64,000 bases of DNA from Zygnema circumcarinatum (GCA_037447605.1 CM074804.1:7158148-7222147); one strand, 5' to 3'. Positions 23,582 to 36,989 are shown, numbered from the stretch's first letter. Notes: generated by a model not told the origin, from the letters alone. Numbers and translations are program-made.

Positions 23582-25374
23582 TCACTGATTTTTCTTGGCT
23601 TCCGGAATCTTCTTCATGACCTGCTTTATCTTATCCTCTGCTACAATCCACAACTTGTGCAGTTCATCCAAGCCACGCTTCAAATGCTCGTCAACCTGGT
23701 CCTCATATTTGTCATAGAACATAGGTACAGTGAACAGGACAAAAACACCTGCAAGGTACAAATGAACAAGTCACTCAAATTCACGATCAATAGCAGTTAC
23801 AAAGTTTAAGTGACTGAGACAAAAGCTTCTGCACAGGAGCCTATACATGCGAGGGAAAATCCTGAGACTCAGTTAAGCTGCCGCAATGAAAATGTTGAAA
23901 AAAAAAACTCTTATGACATCCACAATATAATAACGGTCAAGATTACAGGAAAAAAGCACAAATTAAAACGTCAGAAGAAGACATTGGTAAACCGCTGGAA
24001 GGACGTTCAGTGCAAAAGATAAACCTCCCATAATAATCTTGAACTCACCAAAGAAGATCAACGTCAACGAATTAGCCAAGCCACCGATGACTGCCAAGGC
24101 ATAGAGCCCAGCGACGACCTGCAACGAGGAGAATGCATTAGACAGGACAACAAGAATATAATTCACGCTACCAGGACGAGTCGCCTTCCAACCCTTCAAT
24201 TAAAACGTATATATCTAGAAATCACTGCACCAGCCAAACAATCGGCAAAACTAATACACAATAAACTGAAGTACTTGTTTCGTTCATATCGCTAACCTTC
24301 GCGAAGAGCTTATAGTCTTTGCCAAGCGCAACGCTATGGGCGACAGCAAGAGCTCTGTTGACCTCCATGCGCACGGTATGCGCAAAACGCTGGACTGTTT
24401 CCTCACTGAGAGAAAGCTCTGGAAGCGGAGGTGGAGGTCTGCAATACAAGACAAGCAATCCGTCATTCATGAGATAGTACATGCAACGGTATGCACGGAA
24501 TCTCATGTCAGAGCCTGTGATCCAGCTATCCAGCTATCCAGCGATGTTCAGGGGCCGATTCACAATCTAAAATCAAACATAATTTGAGTTCATGAACATT
24601 TCGCATCGCATAATACTGGCCTACCCTACATCAGTAAGAAATAAAGAGTACTTGCGAAGTTACATATCAGAGGACCAAACAAAATGGCAACTGCAGAAGT
24701 CCTTGAAAAGATGTCAACGAGCAGACAGCACATCAAAGGTTTGAGGAATATCTTACCTGTTGAGAAAATGGGCTGCTTGTGCCCAGATGAACACAATAAA
24801 GACAAGGATAATGGCTGAGTTAGCAAGAAGAGTCAGAACCGTGTAGTTCGAACGCTCGAACAGGTAGTAGATCCCAGCCGCGGTCGAAAGGATACCAGCG
24901 CTCATTTGCCACTTTTTCCACAGCAGCACATCAGCCGCTGCAAAACAAGAAAGATGGAGTCATATAACTACAGGAAAATGAGGGTCTATCGTCCAGGACT
25001 TAAAAAAAGGAACCTATCGAAATCAACCTCAAAAGCAGAACGGCGGATAGAGGTCCACTTCTTTGTCCACTCTTCCCCATTTCCAGGTACTGTGCAGTCA
25101 AAATGCACAAAGAAAAACGCACAGTTCACGGACATGAAATTCAACAAACTCATATGCCAAGCCACACCGTAACCTGTCCAAATCGTCGAGAAAGCCTAGG
25201 CCATACACTGCATAGGCTGCCTATCGACCTCTTCCACCACTCACCATGTCCACCACCTAGCATAGAATGCACGTTGCGAGTCCTCCCAAACAGCCTCTGC
25301 TTCGATGCAGCCACAGACCCGCCTGTCGGAGGCTCCGGCAGCACTGAATCCACACCATTGCTTGAATCCGCCAT
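23582..25374 (-). CDS. Reticulon-like protein (plant RTNLB type)
   Basis: Reticulons insert hairpins into the cytosolic face of the ER and bend tubules. Five exons: 25374-25245, 24937-24757, 24438-24297, 24118-24049, 23748-23582, giving 229 residues with consistent phases. A short Ser/Gly-rich N-terminus (MADSSNGVDSVLPEPPTGG) precedes the reticulon homology domain: ADVLLWKKWQMSAGIL, a first long hydrophobic hairpin (TVLTLLANSAIILVFIVF), a loop with ELSLSEETVQRFAHTVRMEV, a second hairpin (VVAGLYALAVIGGLANSLTL, then VFVLFTVPMFYDKYEDQVD), and a Lys-rich cytosolic tail ending KKNQ. The size and short N-terminus fit plant RTNLB proteins. A second in-frame ATG lies three codons upstream (25383), which would start the protein MIAMADSS. 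Confidence 0.95.
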
Positions 25375-26463
25375 CGCTATCACTTCCTCTCCCTAACGAA
25401 CACTCCGACCTCTTCTGCAAACTACCCCACACACTCCTTCCAAACCACCTCTCCTTCCAAGCAACCCTCCCCTCCTCCTTCCACGAAAAGCTCTTTCTTT
25501 CCAAGCGCGCCCTGAAAGCAAGCTTTCTGCAAGTCCCCTCTTTCTCCTAGTCCTGCCTTTGACGCAAGAAAGCCAGCCAGCAAGCAAACCAGAGGAAGCT
25601 CCGTTCAAAATCCTTTCGTGTCCTTGGGCCCTTTCAACCTGCCCGCGCCCCCTCCTGGCCGACCGCCCCGCCCCGATCGACGGCCGCCAGACCCGTCCAC
25701 GTGGATCGGACGGCTCTCCGCAAAGCGCCCCCGCCCGAGGCCTCTGGAAGGGCCAAGCCCGGGCAGAAAAAACGATTTGCGAGGCCTCTGGAAGGCCCAG
25801 GCCGGGCAGAAAAAAAGATTTGCGCGCGCGGAGCCGTTGGCACGTGGCGGGCGGGCGCGGCCGCAGGGTCTCTGTGGCGGCCCGGGGACCAGCGCAGGCC
25901 CGCGCTCCGCCACGTGCGGGCGGGTGCCCCAGAGCCGTTCACACGGCGAGGGCGGGTCGTCGTTGTCAGTGGGGACTCCCGAGGATGTGGGATGGGGTCT
26001 GCGAATGCGAGGGAGGCGACGACAGGATATTTTGTTTTATGGGAGGGATCGCGCGTTACGCTACGTAACGTCATGTGGCGTCACGTCATGGGGCTCGTGT
26101 GGAACGACATGGATCATGGGCGACATGGATGGATGGAGGGCTAGGGCTAGTGCTAGGGCTAGGGCCCGAGTTGGGGGGCTGAGGTAGAGAGGAGGGCCAA
26201 CGATCGCTGGGTACAGTCGTGGTCGCGGAAAAGGGCGCGATCAAGTGCTCCTTTGTTTTAGAGTCTAAACTAGTCTATTTCTGTAAATGTATATAATATA
26301 TAATTTCGTCTTTTTGTAAAGTGAGATCAATGCCAATTCTGCCAATGTGTCCATTCGCAAATGGAGTGGTTCATGCCAAGCTGACATCATCACATGAGTC
26401 ATCCAACATTGCATGCGAACAGCAACATCCAATGCATGCCATGGGCATGCCTGAGGGCATCCT
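25375..26463. promoter_or_regulatory. Reticulon promoter and GC-rich intergenic block
   Basis: Next to the reticulon ATG is a CT-rich leader region (25380-25560). It is followed by a very GC- and CpG-rich block (25620-25980), then direct GGGCTAG-like units (26140-26165) and AT-rich sequence up to the MRD1 stop. Long overlapping ORFs in the GC-rich block run in several frames at once and look like composition artefacts. Confidence 0.5.
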
Positions 26464-29400
26464 CTAGCGGCCCATGAGATCTTCGAGATCTTGCTGCGCA
26501 TCGTCCACCAGCTCCGAGAGCTGCTTTCTGCCCCCCCCTCTGCCTGCCCCGTCCTCATAGTAATGCGCCGCTGTTCGGGCCCTCAACTCCTCCAACCCTT
26601 CTCCTTCTTTCGCTCTCTCCAGAACCTGTCGGCCACATTCACACCATTCATTATTCCGTCAGAAAACAGGCAGCAGCAGTGGCAGTAACAGCCCTGTTTG
26701 TCTGTATGTCCCTCTACAACCGGCAATTGGAGTGCAATGAAAGGGGGTGTACAGTGAAATGGGGCTCAAGAATGCAGGTGAGTCGCAGCAGATAAAGTAT
26801 GCAGGCCTAGAGAAGAGGAGGCCTGACCAGATGTCGCCCGTACAGATGAGTGCTCTGCAGGGCGTTGAAAGCATTCTGCGCCTCTTGCCGGGTCACAAAC
26901 TCGATGAATGCAAATCCGCGATGGCTGCCATCAAACTTTTTGGGCAGTCGCATGCTCTTAATCTGCACGTTTGTGAGCTAATGCGTTAAATCAGCAGAAC
27001 TCAACATCAGACCTGAGATTCCATCTAGGAGCTACAGACTACAGGAGGTTCAAGCAAAGCATGCTCCGTCACATATTCCCATGCAGTTGCTTGACCATCA
27101 TCATCAACACTGAATTTGGGAACATCTTGATGAACTTCACTGACATATTGGAAGGGTTCGTACCTGTCCAAACGGATCAAAAAGCTGTCGAATGTCCTTC
27201 TTTGTGGCCTCAAAAGCCTGTATCCCCACAGGTCAAAGGTCAAAGCTCCACTACCTAAAGACCAACTGGGGGTATCTCTTACTATAGACTCGAGGATCAG
27301 AGGAGAAGAAAGTCTCATAGCAACCAAATACAGATTTCCCTCCGAGCACTGTCTTCATCTTCTCAAGCAAGAACACACACAGTTGTGACCTAATCATATA
27401 GCCAAAGGGTTAGAAACCATACCACGTTCCGGACAATTATCTTCGTGGAACTTCCTTCTGTCTTCTTCGCCGCCTTTTTGCCTTCTTCTGCATGTGGCGC
27501 TGCTGCTTGGCGGCCATGGCTGAGCTGGCAGACCAACGCATGGCCATCAAGAACGGTGCCCTAACCACAACGAACCCCACCACCTCCCATTGGTCACTTC
27601 TAAAATGAAAACAAAATGCCCACAATGGTTTTTACCTCGTTTACCTCCCTCCCTTTCTAGACGTTAAGAAGACTTCAGGTGAGTCAGGATGTTCGGTCGA
27701 TTAGGCAATCATGAGAAGCTGTTTTCGAACAATGAGTGCTGATGCTATACACATTGTGGCAACAGTTTAAACAAGGCTTCCTAGCAAAGGACATTGCCTT
27801 CAAAAGTGATTATTCTTGAGTGATGCGTTAGGGAACAGTAGAAGGTTGTGGTTCACGTTTGAAAGGAGGAGTGATACTTTGATGGCGCATCAAAAGTAAT
27901 CAATGGCAAGGTTTTGTTCGCCGTGCTTTATCGGAAAATTCCATGCAAGCCTTCCGCTTAAGCAATGTTTGCCGGTCAAAGGAGTGACATGATGAATACT
28001 AAAAACACACCTGCAGCTGTTTCCGTGCTGCTTTAGCTGATTCTATGCTGCTGAATTCCGCAAACCCGAAGCCCATAGAAAGCTCCTTCCCGTTTGCCGC
28101 CTTCTTCTTCTTTATCTGCCTCCAATAAAACAGCTCACCACCCTCTCCCTCTTGCATTCAGCCAGGTCAACAAAACCAGGAATTGCTTACCTCACTTTTA
28201 GATGTTTGTTTCCACATGCGCAAAGAACACAGGGCTCGTGCTCTAACTCACCACGACACTCCGCAGCGTACCGCTTTCCACCACCTTTTCTATGTGTGCT
28301 CGCAATTCCTTCTCAGTTGTACGGAAGTTCAAGTTTTTCACAAAGAGTGATCGCGCCTGCACACACCCCTTCCCACACGTATTCTCATCTCTCCACAAAC
28401 TTTGCCTCATGGACCCTCCCCAACATTCCTGAGCTGACTTCTCCCTCCAAAGCATTGCCCCAATGAGAGCTCAACAAACCCACCTCCGCTGCCTCCCCCT
28501 CGTCCTCCCCTGCAAGCCCCTCCATAGCCTCCATTCGCCGCACTTGCCCTTCGTCTACCACAACAGCTCCCTTGCCTTCGTTTCGGATCGGTTTCGAGTG
28601 CCCTTCCACAAATATGCCCTTTGGGGCCCATTCCAAGTAGAGCGGCACATGTCTGCCACGCCAACATTCACGGAGAAAGAACGGTGAATGGAGACTGAAG
28701 CCATGACAGAGGAGTGATAAACAAAAGGTGGGAGGGAAGTGTGTCTCTTCTAAGACTCTGTCACTCTCTCTCTCCCTCAGACTCCGGGGCTTTCAACTAA
28801 ACATTGGCAGCCGGCAGACTGTCATATCCTGGAAAGCACGGCCAACGCGTTAGACTTACTGAAATCGTTTGTATGCGAGTCCCTTGAAACCACGCCTCGC
28901 ATCTGCAGCCTCCATATATTCCACCTGCCAGCAATTCAAGGCATTTTTAGTCGAGTGTAGGCACACCATACTACAGAAAATTTCCCCATACCAAACAGAG
29001 AAACGCTGAAGGCGTCTATCGTCGTCCCCATCTCTCTCCCATTTTCTCTCTCTCACTCACGCAACACTCTCCCCGCCACTCCCACCTTAGTGATATAGAT
29101 CTCAATGAGGACTCCTCTCCCTCTCCCCGCTTTTCCTCTTTCCTTTTGCAAATTCTCACACTCCCCCCCCCCCCTTCTATACAAGTCAACCCCCAAACAA
29201 CCAAAGATACCACTTTTCACCCTCGAGCTGCTTCAGCAGGGTACTGCCAAACTCACAAGAGCAAGAGTCTTGGTGGAGGGAAGGATCACTCTTCCCAGCC
29301 CTCCGAACTTCCCAAACATGCCAATGAGGTCAGCCTCCCCAGCGGAGAATGGCAGATTCTTAACAAGGATCACCCGATCACTCCGTTCCTTGTTACTGCG

Positions 29401-32400
29401 ACTGCTGCCATGTGCAGCGAAGCTCTCCAACTCCTCCACATTGACCCCTTCCGTCTGCAGAATTCGCTTTGTCTCTGCTACAATATGGGTCTCTCCAAGT
29501 GCAAGCCTCACAGCCAAATCGTTTGCTTCGGGGTTGAGAAGCTCTCTCTTCTCAATGCCATACTTTTGTGCCACATTTTCTGCCACCTGACTCACCCAAT
29601 AACAACAAACAATCCTGCCCTTCAGTGATGCGACAACGACCACCTTTCTTTCCCTCCATTAGTCCCATCCACTATTGGCTTTTATAAACCAAGTTTATGT
29701 ACCCTCTTGCAGGATTGCTCGCACACACACCGTATCGGGACGCATGAATAGACTGCTCCAAGCTTGGGTCCCTCCGGACAGCTCATTGGCTTTCCGCTGC
29801 TCTTCCCTTTCCTGTTTGTATTGGCTCATTCCCGGTCCCTTCAGCTTGTCCTTCCCTCTGTCCATCGTCCCACGAGAATTCAGTCTACAAAAGCCCTAAA
29901 CGAACGTGAGGGCGAGCCGATAGGTGGCTAGAACAAACAATCAGCAGAATCTAACACAGGTCTCTGCTGCAAGGATGGGATATATTCGAACCTTCTGGAT
30001 GCCTTAAAGCTGCTTGGAAAGCCGGTCATACCTGTCTTCCGGAGGGGGAGGAGGACGATGTGCGGGAAGAATGTGGAGCAGGCGGCCTTGGAAAATGGAC
30101 AGGTCAAGCTCTCTCATAGCCCTGAAGGAGGGTTTCACAAGGGCAGGCCCGGTATTACCCGTTTTTTAGAGTTAGAAGGGCAATAGGGGGAAGCCTGGGC
30201 AGTTGCTGAGCAAAGCTGAGCTCAAATCAAAGAAAGAGCTTTGAGGGTAAAAGGTTGTTGGATCATGTAAATCATAAGCTGTTGCAGATGGAGAACATCT
30301 AAGCACTTGTCAACCTCTCGTGGAAGGAGTTGTCTGCTGCATCATATAGCGAGCGCAAATTGAATCTTTCGACCTGAACTGGCAAAGCCAACAAAGAGAA
30401 ATGAGCTTGCAAAGGCTGGGATTAACTTACTTGACGGCATTCTCTGGTAGCATAAACAGCACATAAGCAAAGCCCTTGGACCTCCGAGTCTCTTTGTCAA
30501 CAACCAAGTGAACTTCGGAAAGCTCTCCGTATCTTGCGAAAAGCTCCCGCAAATCATCCTCACTGCAGTCAGAAACCCCCCAAGTTCCCATGATGGGCTA
30601 TGGATTCAGTCTTTACGAATCCCATTTCCAAGTTAGCGTCTATCCAAACTGAAACCTGCACTTCCGTTTGAAAAGCTGTATGTCAAAGAGAGGTTACTTC
30701 AACCTCATGAAACTCTATGTAACACCACATTCACTACTATGAAGACCAAGTCACTCACTCAAGAACTCATCCTCCGCAATGACACTAACTTTAGTTATCA
30801 AGATCGTGAGCTCTTTATTTTACAAAGCTGTTGCCATCGTCACTTGCTAACCTTCTGAAAGCCATTCGCGAACTTATTTGTTGTCGGGGGTCATGCCAAT
30901 CATCAACTCGAACTTTAAAAATACCTACATCCACTTGTCCTTACTATCATATACATTCTACATCGAAGTGCTGAGCCTTGTCCTCACCTTGCAGTGTAGC
31001 AAAGATTTCGCACAAAGAGCCTGCCAGTCTCCGCAACTCCTTCCTGTGCCTCTGCATCAACCTCTCTCGGGCCCGCTTCCTCTTCATCACCGTATTGCGT
31101 GTCTTCCCTCTCGTCTTCATCGCGTTCTTCCTCGTCAACCACACCCTCTTCTGTTTTCTCTGCTAACTCTTCACTTTCTTCATCCTCTGAGTGCTTTACA
31201 TCCTCCACTTCTCCGCCCTCCTCGTCCTCTTCCTCCCCTTCCGCACCTTCCTCCTCGTCTTCGTGTTCCTCTTCCCAGTTATGCTTCACCCTTTTCTTCA
31301 GGTAATCCATGTCTGACACAGCTTCATCGTGCACCACACCCTCCTCCTCGTCATTTTTCTCGTCAGATAAAACATCGTCGTTTATGCTCCGCTTATTGCT
31401 TGCCAACTGCACCACCCCTTCCTCATCCTCATCTTCCTGCAGCTCGTTGTCATAGAGCTCCTCGCTTTCATCGTCGCTTTGGTCGAAACTGTCTTCATCA
31501 CTCTCGGCCTGTTTGAACTTTTTTCCGTTTTCATGGGGGTTTACCTCCACTTTTTTCTTTTGCTTCCTTGGTTTACCATCCTCTTCAGGCATGTCGCCTT
31601 TCCGTTTTTTACCTGATTTCTCGGCTTGGACTCTTCCTGGACCAGCAACAGGTGCTTCTCCCGTGTCATTTGCCCACACTTTCCTTTTACTTGACGGAAG
31701 CATAACCTCCAAAAACTCCTCCAACAAAGGGTCATCTTCATTCGCAAGATCATCCCTGCCTTCGCCGGTTTTCTTAGTCCTCTTCTGTTTTTCTTTTGTA
31801 TCGCTTTCCTTTCCCTTCTTCACTCCTTTCTTTGCAATAACCTCCTCGTTCTGCGTTTCATTGGCTATCACCTTCTGATGTGCCGAGCTGCCCTCAGAGT
31901 ACCTGCTCCATGGACGACTTAGATGCGAATCTCCAATAGCCCAGGCAAGCTGCATGTAGGGCAGGCAAAGCCAAAGGTACTTGTCATTCCACCGTAACGT
32001 GATGCGATGGAAAGTTTCTCAAGAAGCTCTTCCAGAATTCAGTGTTTGGAGAACTTACTAGTGAAGAGTTGAGTTGGATGTCAGCAAAACACGCTTACGG
32101 CACTATTCTATATTGGGTGTTGCCGTCGCAACCCATAGGAACACAGAGTAATGGTCCAACAAATGCAACGACAACGTTAATATCTCATTGCCTTTCGTAC
32201 GAGCATAAGAAATGAGAGATGAGTTTGTCGTTTTCTTTATTTACAGGCTTCCCGTTCAAAAACAAGATAAATGGAGTAGCCTTCACTATCAACTGTAACA
32301 TCATAAACAGAACAGTTAAATTGAACCCATAGGGGCTAACATTCAATTTTTGGCATACTGAACACGAAACATATGGCACGCGGTCCATACTATGAAAGAT

Positions 32401-33448
32401 TACGCTCTCAAAAGGTCCATATGTTTTAACATATGAAGAGAATGGCGTAGACGTGTCAAAGGCAGTAAGCTAAGCTAGGGGGCTAGGGCTATGGGGATTT
32501 CGTTTAGTATAGACACCCATTCTTACCTACATGAGAACGAGTTTTGGGGTACTCTGAAGAAGGAATTATCCATGATTGCATGGACTAATGCCTTAGTCTA
32601 ATGCCATCGAATGAATTGCCATTTAATGCCTTGTTGAAAAGCAAGTGCAGGGACTTGGCAACACAAAAGCTAGCCCCATCCTGGTTGGCTTTGTTCATTT
32701 ACCTCACAGGTCAAGCGAGAGGTGTCTAAGAAGGATCGGTCAAAGTAATCCACAGCCGCTTGTGCCTCCTCATCAGTTCGAAAACCCACGAAGCCGAATT
32801 GCCGCGAAGAACCATCGCTGTTCAACCATAGAACTGTACAGTAAGCCTAAAAAATTGAACAAACTATACATCCAAAGCAAGAACTCTTCAAGAAAATGGT
32901 GATGCAGAATCTGCCAATGCGGGTAGGCTGCAATATCCAAATGCTTGACACAATTGAAAGAGAACAGTGCCATAAGCCTCCTTATAACTCATCCGCCCTC
33001 TAAAGTGAAACTTTTTCGATAGTTAACTTTAAACTTTTAATTCTCAGGCCTTGAGGCATGCGCGAGTGCATGCTCGGCTAAACTTTAATAAGGAAGCTCC
33101 TATTTCTACTTTTTTCTAATATGCCAGGATGAACTCTTCAAAGCTGCTGTTAGGGCAAAGTTAGAGTTAGACGATACCTGGTTCGGATAATCTTGGCATC
33201 AGTCACTTCTCCTTTGGCAGAAAAATGCTCCCTAAGACGTTCGTCTGTCAAATACCAGGGCAAGTTTTTCACGCAGATGCGCGACCTGAATAAACAGCAG
33301 TAAGGACATCAATTCGGATGGCCACAATGCAAGCGAGCTGGAGGCCTGTTTGGACAGCAAGAGAGGTTCAAATATCAGTCTCGAAACAGGAGCTCAGCCG
33401 AAAGAGAAGCCCTTTCCATGCGCGGGCCCATGGCACGAAAGCTCACAT
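26464..33448 (-). CDS. MRD1: MRD1/RBM19-type multiple RNA-binding domain protein
   Basis: Nucleolar protein needed for early pre-rRNA cleavage and small-subunit assembly in yeast and animals. Sixteen coding exons: 33448-33447, 33285-33178, 32817-32703, 31949-30988, 30562-30431, 30121-30032, 29857-29731, 29586-29257, 28924-28860, 28652-28484, 28356-28252, 28115-28011, 27560-27423, 27217-27164, 26962-26828, 26625-26464. All phases agree and give 932 residues, close to RBM19. Five RRMs: about 2-75 ([17 protein letters not shown]), 385-470 ([12 protein letters not shown]), 582-655 ([16 protein letters not shown]), 702-775 ([17 protein letters not shown]), 810-880 (KIIVRNV, then [16 protein letters not shown]). 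Also diagnostic are [11 protein letters not shown] and the tail [11 protein letters not shown]. Between RRM1 and RRM2 lies a long Lys/Glu/Asp-rich disordered region. The start codon appears to be split by intron 1 (AT|G), restoring the family's opening MSR. The last intron uses a weaker donor, GTCAGG. Confidence 0.92.
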
Positions 33449-33901
33449 TGTGCTGCTATGTCCACGAAAGCTAACGCTATCCTCTTTATATCGTTCTGTC
33501 CTTAACTCCACTTGAGCTCCAGTGAAACCGTAATTCACTGAGCGGCTGCACTCTGCTGCTTTGTGCTGCAGCTATGCGTGCAGTTCAGGCGGGGAGAGCT
33601 TCAGAGTAGAAGAGTAAGGGCTCGTCGCTATCTCGGTGTTATTCTAAATAGGTTCCCTTGAAAGCAGTCTCTCCACTTTCCAAAGCGCCAGCGGTACTAC
33701 AAAGCAACCCGCAGCCTCCTCGACAGCTACTTCGTAAAATAACAGACATCAAAGGCGGCTGGAAAGCACGCCGCCTTTTCGTAAGTGGGGCTCGCGACAC
33801 CTTGCAAGTTTGCAGGAACTGTGGTCTGCGGGGCTCCTCCTGCGGTCCTTAGTGAGGGGAACGAGGGGAGAGAAGGCGCAGAAAGAGAGGGCTGGAAGAC
33901 C
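33449..33901. promoter_or_regulatory. Divergent promoter between MRD1 and dihydrodipicolinate reductase
   Basis: About 450 bases separate the inferred MRD1 start (33448, minus) from the reductase ATG (33902, plus). Both 5' leaders and promoters must lie here. No clear TATA box was found. The reductase frame is open upstream to 33785 without an ATG. Confidence 0.55.
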
Positions 33902-36900
33902 ATGCCGGTGCCCTTCGGAATCACAGCTCATGCTGGAGTTCAGCATGCTCCGTCCATTTTTGTGCCACAGGGAGCACGGCGAGGGGAGAGTTTGCAAGAG
34001 TTTAGCAGCAATGCACGGCTGCAAGCAAGACTCAGTCATTATAGCAGCTTAAGGACAGCAGTGCATCAACCCTCTCTTCCAATTGTTGCTCCTCTAGGAA
34101 AATTAGTCTATTCTAGTCAGATATTTGCAGTTCCTTCACAATTAGTTCATCTGGGCACAGTCAGCAGGTATGCATCTTATCAACGCCGAGTAGTCCAGCT
34201 GGCTCTAGCTTCTACAGTGACTTCGGAAGTTGTATCTGCCGCAGCTGTTGAAGTCACACCAGGAGGCTCTATGGGAGTAACTGTGCTGGTAAGCCATATA
34301 ACATCCTTCGCACGGAATTCTTCATCTTTTCTTCCGCATCGATAACCTGAAGTTGGTTGACAAATTTTTGGCGGTATAGGGAAAAGCATGCCTTGCTTGT
34401 GTCCTTTACATAGGCATGAACTTGTTGTCGTGGCTACTGAAAAGTTGTTGTGTTCAAGAAATTGTCTTTGATTCGATAGCTCAAACTGTTTCATTCGAAC
34501 GACATTCTTTTAGAGTTTTACGGGTATTTCAGGCCTCACATTGTGTGCTTAATTCTTAGTAAGCGATCATCTGTGAACACTGCAATGCAGTTCTCAATTC
34601 TGAGTTGAATTCTGCCCTACAGATCAATGGAGCGTCTGGGAAAATGGGTCAAGCAGTTGCAGAAGCAGCGTTAAAAGCTGGCCTTCAATTGGCGCCCTTT
34701 GCTTTGGCAGGGCCCAATGTGCCTAATCACAAGCTGGATGTCAGGGGCGTCACAATGGACGTTCATGGTACAGAACATAGGGACAAGATATTGGATCTGG
34801 CCCTTGCCCAACATCCGGACCTTATTATTGTGGACTACACCCTACCATCCGCTGTGAACAGTAAGTGCATTCATCAAGCGAATCACAAGAGGTCATATCT
34901 GCAAATACCATGTCAGGTTTCTCACTAATCCAGCCGAAAAGCATTTACAAGCGATTTGATTCGAATGCTGTGTCTATCAGCATGTTCTGAAACTTGACGA
35001 GGCTCCTCAGTCCAGTCGAGGAGGTCCTGTGAACCTCTGCTTCGTGTTCGTAGTGTTGAGTTTGAGGCTGAGTGCGAAACCCTTTGATTTCCTGCTCTTT
35101 TTCTGGCGAATGTTGGCATGTTTTTGCAGGCAACGCTGAATGGTACTGTCAACGAAGTGTTCCATTTGTCATGGGCACATCTGGTGGTGACCGGAAGAAA
35201 CTGCTGGAGACAGTTGAGGCGGCAGGGACCTATGCTGTCATTGCTCCGCAAATGGGCAAGCAGGTGAGTCTCTACTTTTATCAGCGATATGGTTATTTAA
35301 TCCTTCACGACTGGAACCTTTAATTGAAAGAAATCAAAGGAAGTTGCAAGCGTTAGAAGGCAATCTGGTCGCTTTGTTGCAGGACCGACGTGCATTTGAT
35401 AGACTGTAGAATAAAATGGCTTACGGTCATCCACTTGCTATTTCTTACTCTTTGAGCTGCCGAACTTATCAATTCGGACAAAAATTGTCAATCGTCCATC
35501 TACATGGTGGCGCATACTTGATGAACTTGTTCATGGAACAAAGAACGAGTGATTGCATGACTGCTGTGATGCTTCCTGGAAAACGTCAGACTTGGCATTC
35601 AGAATAGAATAGAACTACTAGAGACTAGAGCGAGTGCCGACAGGATCTTCCATAGGCATCTAAGGTCCTGATTTGTGGCAGGGCAGGGCTGCAGGTGGTC
35701 GCCTTCATAGCTGCAATGGAGGCTTTAGCTGAAGCCTGCCCGGGGGGCTTTTCAGGGTATACTCTTCAGGTGAGCAGTACTGCTTAGTCTGCTCAATGGC
35801 TCCTTTCGACTTCTTTCCTCTCTTCCCTTGTCATGGTTCCAAGATGTATAACATGAGCGGTGTGCAGGTGACGGAGTCGCACCAAAGCACCAAAGTGGAC
35901 ACTTCGGGGACAGCAAAAGAAATCGTAGCTGTCTTTCAAAAATTGGGCATTGCCTTCAGCGTGGATGAGGTGAGTCAGGGATGGAATCCAACTGCCTTCT
36001 TTCCTTTTGCTTTCCTCCATTTTCCCCTCCTTTCATTTCGGGCTGACTTTCTCTCTCGTTCTCTCCGCCGAGCTCTGTTGGCACGCCAACTCACTGCACC
36101 TCCCTGTGTTATGGTAGCATTGTTCTTGATTCTCCGGTTCTAGGGTGGAAAAAGTTAAGCATTTCGTAGACGAAATCTATCTGGGTAAGTCCAGACTCAC
36201 CGCAGCATGAAGGGGCAAGGGCTTGTATCCTGAAACGGACATTTGACTGAGATTGCTTTTCACTGATTTGTGTTGGGACTCGCTCAGATTGAGATGGTCC
36301 GCGAGCCAGCAGATCAAGTTGCACGAATGAAGGTCCCAGAGGAACATTTGAAGGGCCATGCTTTCCACACATACCGTGTGACATCAGCCGATGGAACGTG
36401 CGTATATCTCATTGCTTTACTTGAATGAACGGTTTCGGTAGACTTGTGGTTGTGGAGCAAAGGTTTAGCCCGTCTGATAAGGGAGGCTGTAAGATGACTG
36501 GGCTGTTAATCAGCTCGCTTTGATGAAATATAGAGATGGAGGTCTGTTTTGAGTCTGCCGAACCATTCCAGCACTCTTGCAACTAACTGCCGATGCCAAC
36601 TGGTGTGAACTGGAGGATATCCAAACTCACGATTCTTTCCTTAATAATACGCAGTGTGGCATTCGAGTTCCAACACAACGTGTGTGGGCGGACAATATAT
36701 GCGGAGGGTACAGTGGATGCTGTTCTCTTTCTTGCAAGAAAGGTGAGCATAGCAGATGCTCAAGCTGCATAGCGACCCTTGCTCGAGCTTTCACATAGCC
36801 CCCGCTTTCTGAAGCCTTAGCTCTCATATCAGTGAATTTGGAAGGGCTTCTTGCACAATTTTATTCTAGTGTTCTGTTTTGGAATTGTGATGACGTGGTT

Positions 36901-36989
36901 TGAGGCTGCTCTGCGTGCAGATCAAGGAGAAGGCAGAAAAGCGATTGTACAACATGGTTGATGTTCTCCGGGGAGGGGCCATGCGGTAG
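33902..36989 (+). CDS. dapB: 4-hydroxy-tetrahydrodipicolinate reductase, chloroplast type
   Basis: Catalyses the NAD(P)H-dependent reduction step of the diaminopimelate route to lysine in plastids. Eight exons: 33902-34288, 34623-34860, 35130-35263, 35695-35769, 35868-35969, 36288-36397, 36655-36742, 36921-36989, giving 400 residues with consistent phases. The first exon (about 129 residues) is a Ser/Ala/Val-rich leader typical of a transit peptide plus linker. The nucleotide-binding motif INGASGKMGQAV is at about 130. VPFVMGTSGGDRKKL follows, then the catalytic segment ESHQSTKVDTSGTA near 281, with the plant-type Gln and Lys-Val-Asp, and FEFQHNVCGRTIYAEGTVDA near the end. These fit the plant DapB2 group. 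ATG 33902 is the first Met in the open frame. Confidence 0.94.

Noticed and set aside
25618-26187. 189-codon plus-strand ORF and several overlapping frames on both strands
   Set aside because: Very GC-rich promoter-like DNA is open in many frames at once; composition is Pro/Arg/Gly noise with no conserved motif.
30878-31516. 212-codon plus-strand Pro/Leu/His-rich ORF
   Set aside because: It is the antisense shadow of the acidic, low-complexity MRD1 exon 31949-30988.
34905-35251. Minus-strand ORF inside dihydrodipicolinate reductase intron 2 and exon 3
   Set aside because: It is antisense to a well-supported exon and has no family features.
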